DNA of 14,872 nucleotides, taken from positions 1-14,872 of the forward strand of contig JAIXZB010000043.1 in NCBI GenBank assembly GCA_027489915.1, given 5' to 3'. Source of the DNA: Rickettsiales bacterium. Its GTDB lineage: Bacteria; Pseudomonadota; Alphaproteobacteria; Rickettsiales; UBA3002. The notes beneath the pieces are model-generated. The model was not told the origin of the DNA and did not search any database. It worked only from the letters and a program-made list of their open reading frames with translations. Below are positions 1 to 8,172 of this stretch, in pieces. The position numbers and the translations under genes were made by a program. Numbering within the stretch: position 1 is the first letter of the stretch; every line of letters begins with the position of its first letter.

Positions 1-230
1 ACGGTTACCGTTTGCGGCATGCCTCCCAGAGGCAGTTGTTTGCCTGCAATGTCACTCATGCGTGCATGGGCTGCACGTGTGGCATCATTATCTGGCACCT
101 GCATGAAGGGAATGGGCGTATTGCCACGGCAGGTAAGCTCTGCCTCGCGCGGTAATACCTGATGGCGCAACGTATTTCCCACAGTGTCGCGGATGGTGTA
201 TGTGGGTAGATGCTGTAAGCGTTTATCCAT
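1..230 (-). CDS. Hypothetical protein, C-terminal part beyond window
   Basis: An open frame of 76 codons begins with ATG at 230 on the minus strand and runs off the left edge of the window without a stop. The protein begins MDKRLQHLPTYTIRDTVGNT and contains the stretch CRGNTPIPFMQVPDND. I do not recognise a family. No signal peptide or membrane segment is visible in the part present. The ATG directly follows the TAG stop of the preceding minus-strand gene (TAG-ATG, no gap), which suggests translational coupling and a shared transcript; no clear Shine-Dalgarno sequence lies in front of it. Existence is supported by the uninterrupted frame and the tight junction, not by homology. Confidence 0.55.
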   Translation of the reverse strand, partial: MDKRLQHLPTYTIRDTVGNTLRHQVLPREAELTCRGNTPIPFMQVPDNDATRAAHARMSDIAGKQLPLGGMPQTVT

Positions 231-548
231 CTAGCGTGCTTTCTGTTTTTTTGCTTCTGCGCACAGGCGCACTAACGGTGCCTCAGCTGTGTTGACGTTA
301 CGTACGCCCTTGCCATCTAGTAGTTCACCTATAAGTGAAGAAATACCATTTCTGTGGCTAATCGCGCTACGTACTGCTGTCATCGCCTCTTGTGTTTCTG
401 GCAGCCGTGCTACTGTTTCCATGCGATATACATTATTGTCGTTGCATGCCAATACGGAACTATCGCGCAGCCCGTTACTCATAACGATGGCATTGCCATG
501 CCCATCGCTCAGCATGCGTATTTTTCTCTCGGTAAGTTGCTCTGCCAT
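231..548 (-). CDS. Small hypothetical protein, 105 residues
   Basis: This short gene encodes a soluble-looking, charged protein beginning MAEQLTERKIRMLSDGHGN and ending in the basic tail AEAKKQKAR. An in-frame ATG six codons earlier (566) would give 111 residues, but AGGAG sits at 559-555, six bases before the ATG at 548, so the later start is chosen. No domain, catalytic motif, signal peptide or membrane helix is recognised. It is the first gene of a minus-strand pair whose second gene starts on the base after this stop. The two small proteins share a Thr/Asn/Ala-rich polar character and probably work or are at least expressed together; the function is unknown. Confidence 0.6.
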   Translation of the reverse strand: MAEQLTERKIRMLSDGHGNAIVMSNGLRDSSVLACNDNNVYRMETVARLPETQEAMTAVRSAISHRNGISSLIGELLDGKGVRNVNTAEAPLVRLCAEAKKQKAR

Positions 549-554
549 ACCCCA

Positions 555-559
555 CTCCT
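555..559 (-). promoter_or_regulatory. Shine-Dalgarno AGGAG that fixes the start at 548
   Basis: Read on the minus strand, AGGAG is separated by six bases from the ATG at 548 and lies inside the coding sequence if the upstream ATG at 566 were used. This spacing is near ideal, so the start at 548 is favoured. Confidence 0.6.
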
Positions 560-636
560 GATGCATAATGTAGAACGAGTGGTAGCGAAGATTAGCCCTG
601 CTTAGTGTGACGCTTGCGTGAATATTTATCGAGATA

Positions 637-682
637 TTGTCATAATCCTGTCATGCTGCCTTGATATATAAATAATATATAA
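637..682 (+). promoter_or_regulatory. AT-rich candidate promoter region for the 71-residue gene
   Basis: The 144-base gap between the divergent genes (549-692) turns strongly AT-rich next to the plus-strand gene. It holds TTGTCA at 637-642 and CTGTCA at 648-653 as possible -35 elements. A -10-like AATAAT at 671-676 lies 17 bases after the second. TATATA occurs twice (665-670 and 676-681) around a five-base spacer. The assignment of individual elements is uncertain; the region as a whole is the obvious place for the promoter. Confidence 0.3.
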
Positions 683-692
683 GAGGTAGTGT

Positions 693-908
693 ATGACTAA
701 ATATATTCACCAAGGCGTTGTTGCTTTGCTAAGAGAAAAGGGCGTGAAGCCTGAGCAACTACGTAATGCGGATATGCTTGTCGCTGGAGATATCGATGAA
801 GTATACAATACCGTATGCCGCACGAATCATGATCCCGTCCAGGATAGTTGGCGCGATAGAGTGGCGCAAAATTCTGGTAATAATAGCAGTGCAAGAAGCG
901 CGCGCTAA
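693..908 (+). CDS. Small orphan protein, 71 residues
   Basis: The frame begins MTKYIHQGVVALLREKGVKP and ends in a Ser/Asn/Arg-rich tail (SGNNSSARSAR). The first 40 residues read like a small helical domain (GVVALLREKGVKPEQLRNAD); the rest is polar. AAGAGG at 681-686, six bases before the ATG, is a good ribosome binding site, and an AT-rich promoter-like stretch precedes it. The TAA stop (906-908) overlaps the TAG stop of the convergent transaldolase gene (905-907 on the other strand), so the two genes share four bases. I recognise no family. The good ribosome binding site and the neat fit between neighbours argue that it is real, but the short length leaves doubt. Confidence 0.55.
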   Translation: MTKYIHQGVVALLREKGVKPEQLRNADMLVAGDIDEVYNTVCRTNHDPVQDSWRDRVAQNSGNNSSARSAR

Positions 909-1558
909 AGGCTCTGGCCCGTTGCCGCCCAATCTTTAAGGAATGTATCGAGCCCTTTATCGGTCAGCGGGTGGTTCACCAGTTGTTTAATCACGCTGGG
1001 TGGTGCGGTCATCACATCGGCACCCATTTTGGCGGATTCGATGATATGGATGGGGTTGCGCACGCTTGCCACTAACACCTGCGTGCGAAACTCGGGGTAT
1101 TGACGGTAGATGCTGATGATATCGGCAATCAGGCGCAGCCCGTCTTGGCCCACATCATCGAGCCGTCCCACGAAGGGTGAAATGAATGTGGCACCCGCCT
1201 TGGCGGCAAGCAAAGCTTGCGCAGGTGAGAAGCATAGGGTCACATTTACCATTGTGCCTTTGTCTGTGAAATATTTACAGGCCTTGAGGCCTTCAAGTGT
1301 GAGTGGCACTTTGATGGTAACGTTGGGCGCAATCGCTGCCAATTCCTCGCCTTGGCGAATCATGCCCTGCATGTCGGTTGCCACCACTTCGGCACTCACT
1401 GGGCCTGAAGTAATCGCGCAAATCTCGGCAATGGTCTGTTTGAAATCGCGGCCCGATTTTTTAATCAGGCTGGGGTTGGTGGTCACACCATCAAGCAGGC
1501 CCGTTTCGGCCAGTTCGCGGATTTCGTTCAGTTCAGCAGTATCGGCGAAGAATTTCAT
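905..1558 (-). CDS. fsa: Transaldolase / fructose-6-phosphate aldolase-like protein
   Basis: This 217-residue protein is a single-domain class I aldolase of the small transaldolase (TalC/FSA) family, a TIM barrel that forms a Schiff base with keto-sugar phosphates in the cytoplasm. It matches the family from its first residues (MKFFADTAEL), with TTNPS at 26-30, the Schiff-base lysine K83 in TIKVPLT, and the later blocks NVTLCFSPAQA, SPFVGRLDD and MGADVMTAPP. The length is typical. An open frame extends 27 codons upstream, but family alignment places the start at 1558. Whether it acts as transaldolase (pentose phosphate pathway) or as fructose-6-phosphate aldolase cannot be decided by eye; alphaproteobacterial members are usually annotated as transaldolase. 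It is divergent from priA, a linkage I recall from other alphaproteobacteria. Confidence 0.93.
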   Translation of the reverse strand: MKFFADTAELNEIRELAETGLLDGVTTNPSLIKKSGRDFKQTIAEICAITSGPVSAEVVATDMQGMIRQGEELAAIAPNVTIKVPLTLEGLKACKYFTDKGTMVNVTLCFSPAQALLAAKAGATFISPFVGRLDDVGQDGLRLIADIISIYRQYPEFRTQVLVASVRNPIHIIESAKMGADVMTAPPSVIKQLVNHPLTDKGLDTFLKDWAATGQSL

Positions 1559-1647
1559 TTTTTGTCCATGTAAAATAGGTTCGTCATTCGCGGTTTTAGT
1601 GTATGAAACCACAAACATCAATCGAATCACGAAGTACATATCACAAA
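1559..1647. promoter_or_regulatory. Divergent intergenic region fsa / priA
   Basis: These 89 bases separate the chosen starts of the transaldolase gene (minus) and priA (plus) and must hold at least the fsa promoter. On the minus strand a TACACT lies 17 bases after a poor TTCGAT; no convincing -35/-10 pair is seen for priA. No strong Shine-Dalgarno sequence precedes either start. An in-frame ATG at 1603 could extend priA by 15 residues. Confidence 0.3.
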
Positions 1648-3609
1648 ATGCAACGCGTTCACGTTATCCCCGCAACTGCCCTTGCTCACGGGTTCGATTA
1701 CCTTGTGCCAGAGGGGATGGAGCTTGAGGTGGGAACCGTAGTGCTCGTGCCGCTTGCGGGCCGTGAAGTGGTGGGCGTGGTTGCAGGTGCGGCGCGGGAT
1801 GATGTGCCCGAGGGCAAGATGAAGCCTGTGCGTGCTGCTTTCACCCAACGCCCTGCATTTTCGGAGGTGTTTATGAAATACCTCATCTGGGTAGCAGACT
1901 ACACACTCGCGCCACTCGGGGCGGTAGTGAGGATGGCATTGCCCGTGCCGCGTGCCTTCACCCACCCTCCCAAAACCCCCTACTTGGTGCCTGAAATGCG
2001 ACCTAATCTATCGGTATTATCCGAGGCGCAGAAAGCCATTGTGGATAATATCATATCGCTTACGGAACACGTGCATGAAACGTTTGTTCTTGATGGGGTA
2101 ACGGGGTCAGGAAAAACAGAGTTATACTATGGTGTCATGGAAGCGCACTTATCTCGTAAGAACGGCGCGCAAATCCTTGTATTGCTTCCTGAAATTGCGC
2201 TCACGCATCAATGGCTATCGCGCTTTGAGAAAAGCTTCGGATTCACCCCTGTGGTGTGGCATTCGGGCATATCGGACGCGGCGCGCAGGCGGGGCTATAA
2301 TGCAGTGATGGATGGATCGGCGCGGGTGGTGGTGGGCGCACGTTCGGCGTTGTTTTTGCCCTTTGCCCAGTTGTCGCTAATTGTGGTCGATGAGGAGCAT
2401 GAGCCTTCCTATAAGCAAGAAGAAGGCGTTAGCTACCATGCGCGCGATATGGCGGTGGTGCGCGGGGCGATGGAGCGTGTGCCGGTGCTGCTGGTGTCGG
2501 CCACGCCTTCGCTTGAAACCCAGGCAAACGCGCAGTCGGGCAAATATACTACCCTGCATTTGCCGGTGCGTCATGGTGGTGCCGCGCTTCCTGAAGTGTC
2601 GCTGATTGATATGCGCGCCGAAGCGCTTGAGCGCGGTGCGTTTATTTCGCCCAGTTTGCGCACTGCCATGCTGGACGCACTGTCGCGCGGTGAGCAGTCG
2701 CTGTTGTTTTTGAACCGAAGAGGATACGCACCGCTTATGCTGTGCCGTGCCTGCGGGCATCGGTTTCAATGCAGTCAGTGTTCGGCATGGCTGGTGCTGC
2801 ATAAAGGGAAAAAGAAATTACAGTGCCATCATTGCGGCCATAGCGAACCAGAGCCAAAAGATTGCCCCGCATGCAAAGCCGAGAATGCACTGGTTTCCTG
2901 CGGGCCGGGGGTAGAGCGTATCGAAGAAGAAGTGCGCGCGCTGTTGCCTGAAGCAAGGGTTGCATTGCTTTCTTCCGATGCAACCGTATCGGCAGAGGAA
3001 ATTGAGGCGATTATAGCAGGAGAGCGTGATATTATTATAGGCACGCAAATGGTGGCTAAGGGGCATCATTTTCCCAAGCTCTCAACCGTTGGCGTGATAG
3101 ACGCCGATTTAGGTCTGCAAGGCGGTGACCTGCGTGCTTCCGAGCGTGCGTTTCAATTACTGCATCAGCTTTCAGGCCGTGCAGGGCGCGAAGCGATCTC
3201 GGGGCATGTGTATCTGCAAACCTATCAGCCCGAACATCCCGTAATGCAGGCACTTGCCGCAGCGGATGGCGATGCGTTTTATGCATTGGAGCGTGAAGGG
3301 CGTAAGCTTGCGAATTGGCCGCCTTATGGGCAGCTTGCCTCGCTGCTGTTTGATGGGGCGAATGAATCTGAGGTGCGCAGCATAGCGCAACGTGTAGCGC
3401 AGGCCGCCCCGCGTGATGGGCGTATTCGCGTGCTTGGTCCCGCCCCTGCGGCATTATCACGGCTTAAGGGGCAATACCGTTACCGTATTTTAGTGAAAAC
3501 CGAACGTGGCATTCATCTGCAGCAATTGCTTTCAGGCTGGATTGCAGACGTAACGATTCCCCGCTCTGTGCGGGTGAAGATGGATGTGAATCCCTATTCG
3601 TTTGTGTGA
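1648..3609 (+). CDS. priA: Primosomal replication restart helicase PriA
   Basis: PriA is a superfamily 2 3'-to-5' DNA helicase that recognises stalled forks and reloads the replicative helicase. With the start at MQRVHVIPAT the protein has 653 residues, shorter than the E. coli enzyme of about 730. The N-terminal DNA-binding domain occupies roughly 1-110. Walker A is GVTGSGKTE at 150-158, the DEAH-type box is DEEH at 248-251, and VSATPS near 283-288 is helicase motif III. Eight cysteines in four pairs (366/369, 375/378, 393/396, 406/409) form the two-zinc module expected of PriA. GTQMVAKGHHFP and LSGRAGR in the C-terminal helicase lobe match motifs V and VI. The ATG at 1603 would add 15 residues without homology. 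The stop is 75 bases before atpH, which has its own promoter. Confidence 0.95.
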   Translation: MQRVHVIPATALAHGFDYLVPEGMELEVGTVVLVPLAGREVVGVVAGAARDDVPEGKMKPVRAAFTQRPAFSEVFMKYLIWVADYTLAPLGAVVRMALPVPRAFTHPPKTPYLVPEMRPNLSVLSEAQKAIVDNIISLTEHVHETFVLDGVTGSGKTELYYGVMEAHLSRKNGAQILVLLPEIALTHQWLSRFEKSFGFTPVVWHSGISDAARRRGYNAVMDGSARVVVGARSALFLPFAQLSLIVVDEEHEPSYKQEEGVSYHARDMAVVRGAMERVPVLLVSATPSLETQANAQSGKYTTLHLPVRHGGAALPEVSLIDMRAEALERGAFISPSLRTAMLDALSRGEQSLLFLNRRGYAPLMLCRACGHRFQCSQCSAWLVLHKGKKKLQCHHCGHSEPEPKDCPACKAENALVSCGPGVERIEEEVRALLPEARVALLSSDATVSAEEIEAIIAGERDIIIGTQMVAKGHHFPKLSTVGVIDADLGLQGGDLRASERAFQLLHQLSGRAGREAISGHVYLQTYQPEHPVMQALAAADGDAFYALEREGRKLANWPPYGQLASLLFDGANESEVRSIAQRVAQAAPRDGRIRVLGPAPAALSRLKGQYRYRILVKTERGIHLQQLLSGWIADVTIPRSVRVKMDVNPYSFV

Positions 3610-3624
3610 TGCTGAAAAAATCCC

Positions 3625-3653
3625 TTGCACCGCAAAACCCTTTCGCCTAGGTT
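3625..3653 (+). promoter_or_regulatory. Promoter of the F1-ATPase operon
   Basis: TTGCAC (3625-3630) and TAGGTT (3648-3653) are separated by 17 bases. The surrounding pattern, CTTG...CCTAGGTT followed by a GC-rich start region, is the type seen at housekeeping sigma70 promoters in alphaproteobacteria. It lies just after the priA stop and predicts transcription starting near 3660, about 25 bases before the atpH ATG. This suggests that the F1 operon is transcribed independently of priA. Confidence 0.6.
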
Positions 3654-3684
3654 CCCGCGCGCACACACTGATAGTATAAAAAAC

Positions 3685-4242
3685 ATGAGCAGCTCTCGCA
3701 CCGACACATCTTTAATTGCTGACCGCTATGCATCTGCGCTGTTTGCGCTGGCAGAAGGCAAGGCGCGTGATGTGGTAGAGTCCGAGCTTGCAACCATAGC
3801 AGAGGCAATTCGTAGTGATGCAGAAACACGCACATTGCTTGCGCACCCACTCCTTACACGTGCGGCCAAAGCCGAAGCGGTGCGCACCCTACTCACAAGC
3901 AAAAAAGCGAATGCGCTCACCGTGGATGCGGTGGTGAAAGTTGCACTTGCAGGTCGCTTGAGCGCGCTTCCCGCCATTGCGGATGCATTCGCCGCCAAAT
4001 GTGCAGAGGCACGGGGTGAAGTGATTGCAACGGTAACCAGCGCACGTGCGCTCACCGCAAAAGAAAAAACCACCATTGCTGAAGCGCTCACCAAAGCGAC
4101 TAGCAAAACCGTACGTGTGGTTGCAACCGAAGATAAAGAATTGCTCGGCGGCCTCAAGGTAAGCCTTGGTGCCAAAGAGTTGGATATGAGTATTGCAGGA
4201 TCACTCGAGCGCATGCGTCGCGCTTTGGTGAGTGCTGCGTAA
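3685..4242 (+). CDS. atpH: ATP synthase F1 subunit delta
   Basis: Subunit delta (OSCP homologue) sits on top of the F1 head and connects it to the peripheral stalk b subunits. The 185-residue protein shows the conserved N-terminal helix motif IADRYASALFALAE (11-24), a helical N-terminal domain up to about residue 105, and the C-terminal family signature ELLGGLKVSLG (152-162) followed by DMSIAGSLERMRRAL. The open frame extends 20 codons upstream, but the additional residues lack homology and would overlap the promoter, so the ATG at 3685 is chosen; no strong Shine-Dalgarno is seen there. It is the first gene of the F1 operon, 26 bases before atpA. Confidence 0.95.
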   Translation: MSSSRTDTSLIADRYASALFALAEGKARDVVESELATIAEAIRSDAETRTLLAHPLLTRAAKAEAVRTLLTSKKANALTVDAVVKVALAGRLSALPAIADAFAAKCAEARGEVIATVTSARALTAKEKTTIAEALTKATSKTVRVVATEDKELLGGLKVSLGAKELDMSIAGSLERMRRALVSAA

Positions 4243-4268
4243 CGTAGAGATAATTGTAGGAGACGTTA

Positions 4269-5798
4269 ATGGATATCAGACCATCTGAGTTGTCAGACAT
4301 ACTGAAAAAACAAATCGCCGGTATCGAGACCGAAGCGAGCATTGCCGAGACAGGCCAAGTGGTGTCGGTGGGCGATGGTATTGCCACTGTGTATGGCTTA
4401 GCCAACGTGCAAGCGGGCGAGATGGTCGAGTTCGCAGGTGGCATCAAAGGAATGGCGCTGAACTTAGCGACCGATAATGTGGGTGTCGTAATTTTCGGCG
4501 ATGACCGCACCATTAAAGAAGGCGATACGGTAAAGCGCACGGGCACGATTGTGGATGTACCTGTGGGCGAAGAATTGCTTGGTCGCGTGGTGGATGGTCT
4601 GGGTAATCCCATTGACGGCAAAGGCCCGATTAACAGCAAACTACGTCGCCGTGTGGAACTTAAAGCGCCCGGTATCATTGGCCGTAAATCGGTGCATGAG
4701 CCTGTGCAAACGGGGATTAAATCCATCGATGCGCTGATTCCGATTGGTCGCGGTCAACGCGAGCTTATCATTGGCGATCGTCAGACGGGTAAAACCGCGA
4801 TTGCGATTGATACCATGCTCAACCAGAAAGCCATCAATGAAGGCAAAGACGAGAGCAAAAAACTCTATTGCATTTACGTGGCGATTGGGCAGAAGCGCTC
4901 CACCGTTGCGCAGGTAGTGAAGAAGCTCGAAGAATCGGGCGCGATGAAATACACCATCGTGGTGGCCGCAACGGCTTCAGACCCTGCGCCACTGCAATAC
5001 CTCGCTCCTTATGCGGGCTGCGCAATGGGCGAGTATTTCCGCGACAATAAAAAACACGCCATCATCATTTACGATGATTTGTCGAAACAAGCGGTGGCGT
5101 ATCGTCAGATGTCGCTCTTGCTTCGCCGTCCACCAGGACGTGAAGCCTATCCAGGCGATGTGTTCTACGTGCATTCACGCCTGCTCGAGCGTGCGGCTAA
5201 AATGTCGGATGCTGAAGGTGCAGGCTCACTTACCGCTCTGCCCGTGATTGAAACGCAAGCAGGCGACGTGTCGGCTTACATCCCCACCAACGTGATTTCG
5301 ATTACCGATGGTCAGATTTTCTTGGAAACCGAATTGTTCTACAAAGGCGTGCGCCCTGCGGTGAACGTGGGATTATCCGTATCGCGCGTAGGTTCTGCGG
5401 CGCAGGTGAAAGCCATGAAGCAAGTAGCAGGTTCGATTAAACTTGAGCTTGCGCAATACCGCGAGATGGAAGCCTTCGCACAGTTCGGTTCTGACCTTGA
5501 TGCATCTACCCAAAAATTGCTCGCACGTGGTGCGCGCTTAACCGAGCTTCTCAAGCAAGGCCAATATGCGCCGCTGCAAATGGAAGAGCAGGTATGCGTG
5601 CTCTATGCGGGTATGAAGGGGTATCTCGATGATTTAGCAGTGAATCTGGTAGGTCCTTACGAAGCCGCATTATTACGCGAGTTACGTGGTCCTAAAAAAG
5701 CGCTGCTCGATGCGATTCGCACCGAAGAGAAGCTTTCGGACGCATCTGAGGCGACATTGAAAGATGTGCTGGTGTCAGTGAAAAAACAGTTCGCGTAA
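4269..5798 (+). CDS. atpA: ATP synthase F1 subunit alpha
   Basis: Subunit alpha forms the non-catalytic nucleotide sites of the alpha3-beta3 hexamer at the cytoplasmic face of the inner membrane. The 509-residue product is full length. It has the N-terminal beta-barrel domain to about residue 95, Walker A GDRQTGKT at 169-176 and Walker B IIIYDD at 265-270. R373 in SVSRVGSAAQ corresponds to the arginine finger that reaches into the adjacent catalytic site (alpha-Arg376 in E. coli). The C-terminal helical domain is intact. AGGAG at 4258-4262 is well placed before the ATG at 4269. The gene is 26 bases after atpH and 19 bases before atpG. Confidence 0.98.
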   Translation: MDIRPSELSDILKKQIAGIETEASIAETGQVVSVGDGIATVYGLANVQAGEMVEFAGGIKGMALNLATDNVGVVIFGDDRTIKEGDTVKRTGTIVDVPVGEELLGRVVDGLGNPIDGKGPINSKLRRRVELKAPGIIGRKSVHEPVQTGIKSIDALIPIGRGQRELIIGDRQTGKTAIAIDTMLNQKAINEGKDESKKLYCIYVAIGQKRSTVAQVVKKLEESGAMKYTIVVAATASDPAPLQYLAPYAGCAMGEYFRDNKKHAIIIYDDLSKQAVAYRQMSLLLRRPPGREAYPGDVFYVHSRLLERAAKMSDAEGAGSLTALPVIETQAGDVSAYIPTNVISITDGQIFLETELFYKGVRPAVNVGLSVSRVGSAAQVKAMKQVAGSIKLELAQYREMEAFAQFGSDLDASTQKLLARGARLTELLKQGQYAPLQMEEQVCVLYAGMKGYLDDLAVNLVGPYEAALLRELRGPKKALLDAIRTEEKLSDASEATLKDVLVSVKKQFA

Positions 5799-5817
5799 GG
5801 GATAGACGGGCAATAGA

Positions 5818-6687
5818 ATGGCATCGTTAAAAGACCTCAAACTTCGGATCAAGAGCGTTAAGTCGACGCAGAAGATTACGAAAGCGATGAAGATGGTGGC
5901 AGCCAGCAAACTGCGCCGTGCGCGTGAAGCTGCGGAAGCATCACGTCCGTATGCCGAGAAGATGGAAGGCATGATTGTGCGTTTGGCAGGCAGTGTGCCT
6001 GCGGGCACAGGGCCTCGCCTGCTTTCGGGCACGGGCTCGGAAGCTAAGCATTTGCTTATCGTTTGCACTGCGGATCGTGGTTTGTGCGGCGGTTTCAATG
6101 GTAGCATTTTGCGTGCTACCAAACGCAAGGTCAGTGAACTTCAGGCTGCAGGTAAAACCGTATCGCTGTTTTGCGTGGGTAAAAAAGCGTTCGATTTATT
6201 ACCGCCAGAACTCAAGCCCCTCGTGATAGGTAAAAAGAGCGAGCTTGCCAAAAAAACTGTTCCCTACAATGTAGCCGAGCTGATTGGCGATAAGGTGCTG
6301 GAAGCCTTCAACGCAGGCCAATTCGACGTAGCGACGATTATCTATAACCATTTCAAATCCGCGATTTCGCAGGTGGTGACGTTCCAGCAGCTTATTCCGC
6401 TGCCGCTTCCAGAAGCAAAGAATATCGAGAACGTGCCTTACGAATATGAGCCGGATGAGGAAGAAATTCTCGCCGATTTATTGCCACGCAACCTCAATAT
6501 GCAAATCTTCAAATCATTGCTTGAGTCTTCTGCTTCCGAGCAGGGTGCGCGCATGAATGCGATGGAAAACGCCACCAAGAATGCAGGCGAGATGATTAAG
6601 AAGTTGACGCTGAAATACAACCGCACGCGTCAGGCGAATATCACCAAAGAATTGATTGAAATTATTTCAGGCGCAGAAGCCGTCTAG
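5818..6687 (+). CDS. atpG: ATP synthase F1 subunit gamma
   Basis: Subunit gamma is the central rotor shaft of F1, converting rotation of the c-ring into conformational changes in beta. The 289-residue sequence starts MASLKDLKLRIKSVKSTQKI, the conserved N-terminal helix (IKSVKSTQKITKAMKMVAASK). It then has the signature TADRGLCGGFN at 84-94 and ends in the long C-terminal helix around 238-289, with the family-typical AMENATKNAGEMIKKL and YNRTRQANITKELIEI. These two terminal helices form the coiled-coil shaft. The ribosome binding site is weak (GGGATAGACGGG before the ATG), so coupling to atpA, 19 bases upstream, is likely. The stop is 19 bases before atpD. Confidence 0.97.
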   Translation: MASLKDLKLRIKSVKSTQKITKAMKMVAASKLRRAREAAEASRPYAEKMEGMIVRLAGSVPAGTGPRLLSGTGSEAKHLLIVCTADRGLCGGFNGSILRATKRKVSELQAAGKTVSLFCVGKKAFDLLPPELKPLVIGKKSELAKKTVPYNVAELIGDKVLEAFNAGQFDVATIIYNHFKSAISQVVTFQQLIPLPLPEAKNIENVPYEYEPDEEEILADLLPRNLNMQIFKSLLESSASEQGARMNAMENATKNAGEMIKKLTLKYNRTRQANITKELIEIISGAEAV

Positions 6688-6706
6688 TATTTGTAAGGAG
6701 AAGACC

Positions 6707-8167
6707 ATGGCAGCAGCTAAAAAGAAAACAGCAACCCCACAAGCAGGTACAGCAACGGGTAAGGTCACGCAGGTGATTGGTGCGGTAGTGGATGTGACGT
6801 TCGAGGCAGGCAATTTGCCTGCGATTTTGAATGCGCTTGAGACCGAGATTGATGGTCGTCGCTTGGTGTTAGAGGTTGCGCAGCATCTGGGCGAAAATGC
6901 CGTGCGCACTATTGCGATGGATTCCACCGATGGTCTTACACGTGGCCACCCTGTAAGCGATTCTGGTACCGCGATTCGCGTGCCTGTGGGCGTGGAAGTG
7001 TTAGGTCGCATTATGAACGTGATTGGCGAGCCGATTGACGAGCGCGGCCCAGTGAATGCCAAGCTTTCAGCTCCCATCCATGCGGAAGCGCCTGCTTTCG
7101 TGGATCAGTCTACAGAAGCGGAAATTCTGGTGACGGGGATTAAGGTGGTTGACCTTCTCGCACCGTATCTCAAGGGCGGAAAAATTGGTCTGTTCGGTGG
7201 TGCGGGTGTAGGCAAAACCGTAACCATTCAGGAACTCATCAACAACGTAGCCAAAGCACATGGTGGTGTATCGGTATTTGCTGGCGTGGGCGAGCGCACA
7301 CGTGAAGGTAACGATTTGTATCACGAGATGATTGATTCAGGCGTTATCAATTTGGAAGACATGACCAAATCTAAAGTGGCGCTTGTATATGGCCAGATGA
7401 ACGAACCTCCGGGAGCACGTGCACGTGTCGCACTTTCAGGCTTAACGCAGGCCGAATATTTCCGCGATGAGCAAGGGCAAGACGTGTTGTTCTTCGTCGA
7501 TAACGTGTTCCGTTTCACGCAAGCAGGCTCCGAAGTATCCGCGCTTCTTGGCCGCATTCCATCCGCCGTGGGCTACCAGCCAACGCTTGCGACCGAAATG
7601 GGTAACATGCAAGAGCGTATCACTTCGACCAAAAAGGGATCGATTACCTCTGTGCAAGCCATTTACGTACCTGCCGATGACTTGACCGATCCAGCGCCTG
7701 CAACTTCGTTTGCACACCTTGATGCCACTACCGTACTTTCCCGCCAAATTGCCGAGATGGCGATTTTCCCAGCGGTAGATCCGCTCGATTCTACTTCACG
7801 TGCGCTTGATCCACAAATCGTAGGTGAAGAGCATTACAAAGTGGCGCGTGATGTGCAGAAAGTGCTGCAAACCTATAAATCGCTGCAAGATATCATCGCG
7901 ATTCTCGGGATGGATGAATTGTCTGAGGAAGATAAAGCAACCGTTGCGCGCGCACGTAAAATCCAGCGCTTCTTGTCGCAGCCATTCCACGTGGCAGAAG
8001 TATTCACCGGCAAGCCCGGTAAATACGTGAAGCTGGAAGATACCATCCGCAGCTTCAAAGGCATTGTGGCGGGTGAATATGACCATCTGCCAGAAGCCGC
8101 CTTCTACATGGTCGGTGCGATTGAAGAAGCGGTTGAGAAAGCCAAAGAACTGGCAGCAGAAGCGTAG
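6707..8167 (+). CDS. atpD: ATP synthase F1 subunit beta (catalytic)
   Basis: Subunit beta carries the three catalytic sites of F1. With the start at MAAAKKKTATP the protein has 486 residues. An Ala/Lys-rich N-terminal tail (1-18) precedes the barrel domain, as in many alphaproteobacteria. Walker A is GGAGVGKT at 164-171. GERTREGNDLYHEM at 195-208 contains the catalytic glutamate. LFFVDNVFRFTQAGSE (261-276) is the Walker B region, and the DELSEED loop that pushes on gamma is complete at 403-409. An open frame reaches back to 6656 inside atpG, but AAGGAG at 6695-6700, six bases before the ATG at 6707, fixes the start. It is followed after only five bases by atpC. Confidence 0.98.
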   Translation: MAAAKKKTATPQAGTATGKVTQVIGAVVDVTFEAGNLPAILNALETEIDGRRLVLEVAQHLGENAVRTIAMDSTDGLTRGHPVSDSGTAIRVPVGVEVLGRIMNVIGEPIDERGPVNAKLSAPIHAEAPAFVDQSTEAEILVTGIKVVDLLAPYLKGGKIGLFGGAGVGKTVTIQELINNVAKAHGGVSVFAGVGERTREGNDLYHEMIDSGVINLEDMTKSKVALVYGQMNEPPGARARVALSGLTQAEYFRDEQGQDVLFFVDNVFRFTQAGSEVSALLGRIPSAVGYQPTLATEMGNMQERITSTKKGSITSVQAIYVPADDLTDPAPATSFAHLDATTVLSRQIAEMAIFPAVDPLDSTSRALDPQIVGEEHYKVARDVQKVLQTYKSLQDIIAILGMDELSEEDKATVARARKIQRFLSQPFHVAEVFTGKPGKYVKLEDTIRSFKGIVAGEYDHLPEAAFYMVGAIEEAVEKAKELAAEA

Positions 8168-8172
8168 GTATC

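Noticed and set aside
1603..1647. Fifteen-residue N-terminal extension of PriA from the ATG at 1603
   Set aside because: The added residues (MKPQTSIESRSTYHK) do not resemble PriA, which typically starts directly with the strand found at MQRVHVIPAT; no ribosome binding site favours the earlier codon.
1110..1727. Long plus-strand open frame (205 codons) opposite the transaldolase gene
   Set aside because: It is antisense to a clear fsa gene and its translation is low-complexity Ser/Ala/Val with no family match.
3726..4214. Minus-strand frame of 162 codons opposite atpH
   Set aside because: Ser/Ala/Val-rich shadow of the delta subunit gene; no ribosome binding site or homology.
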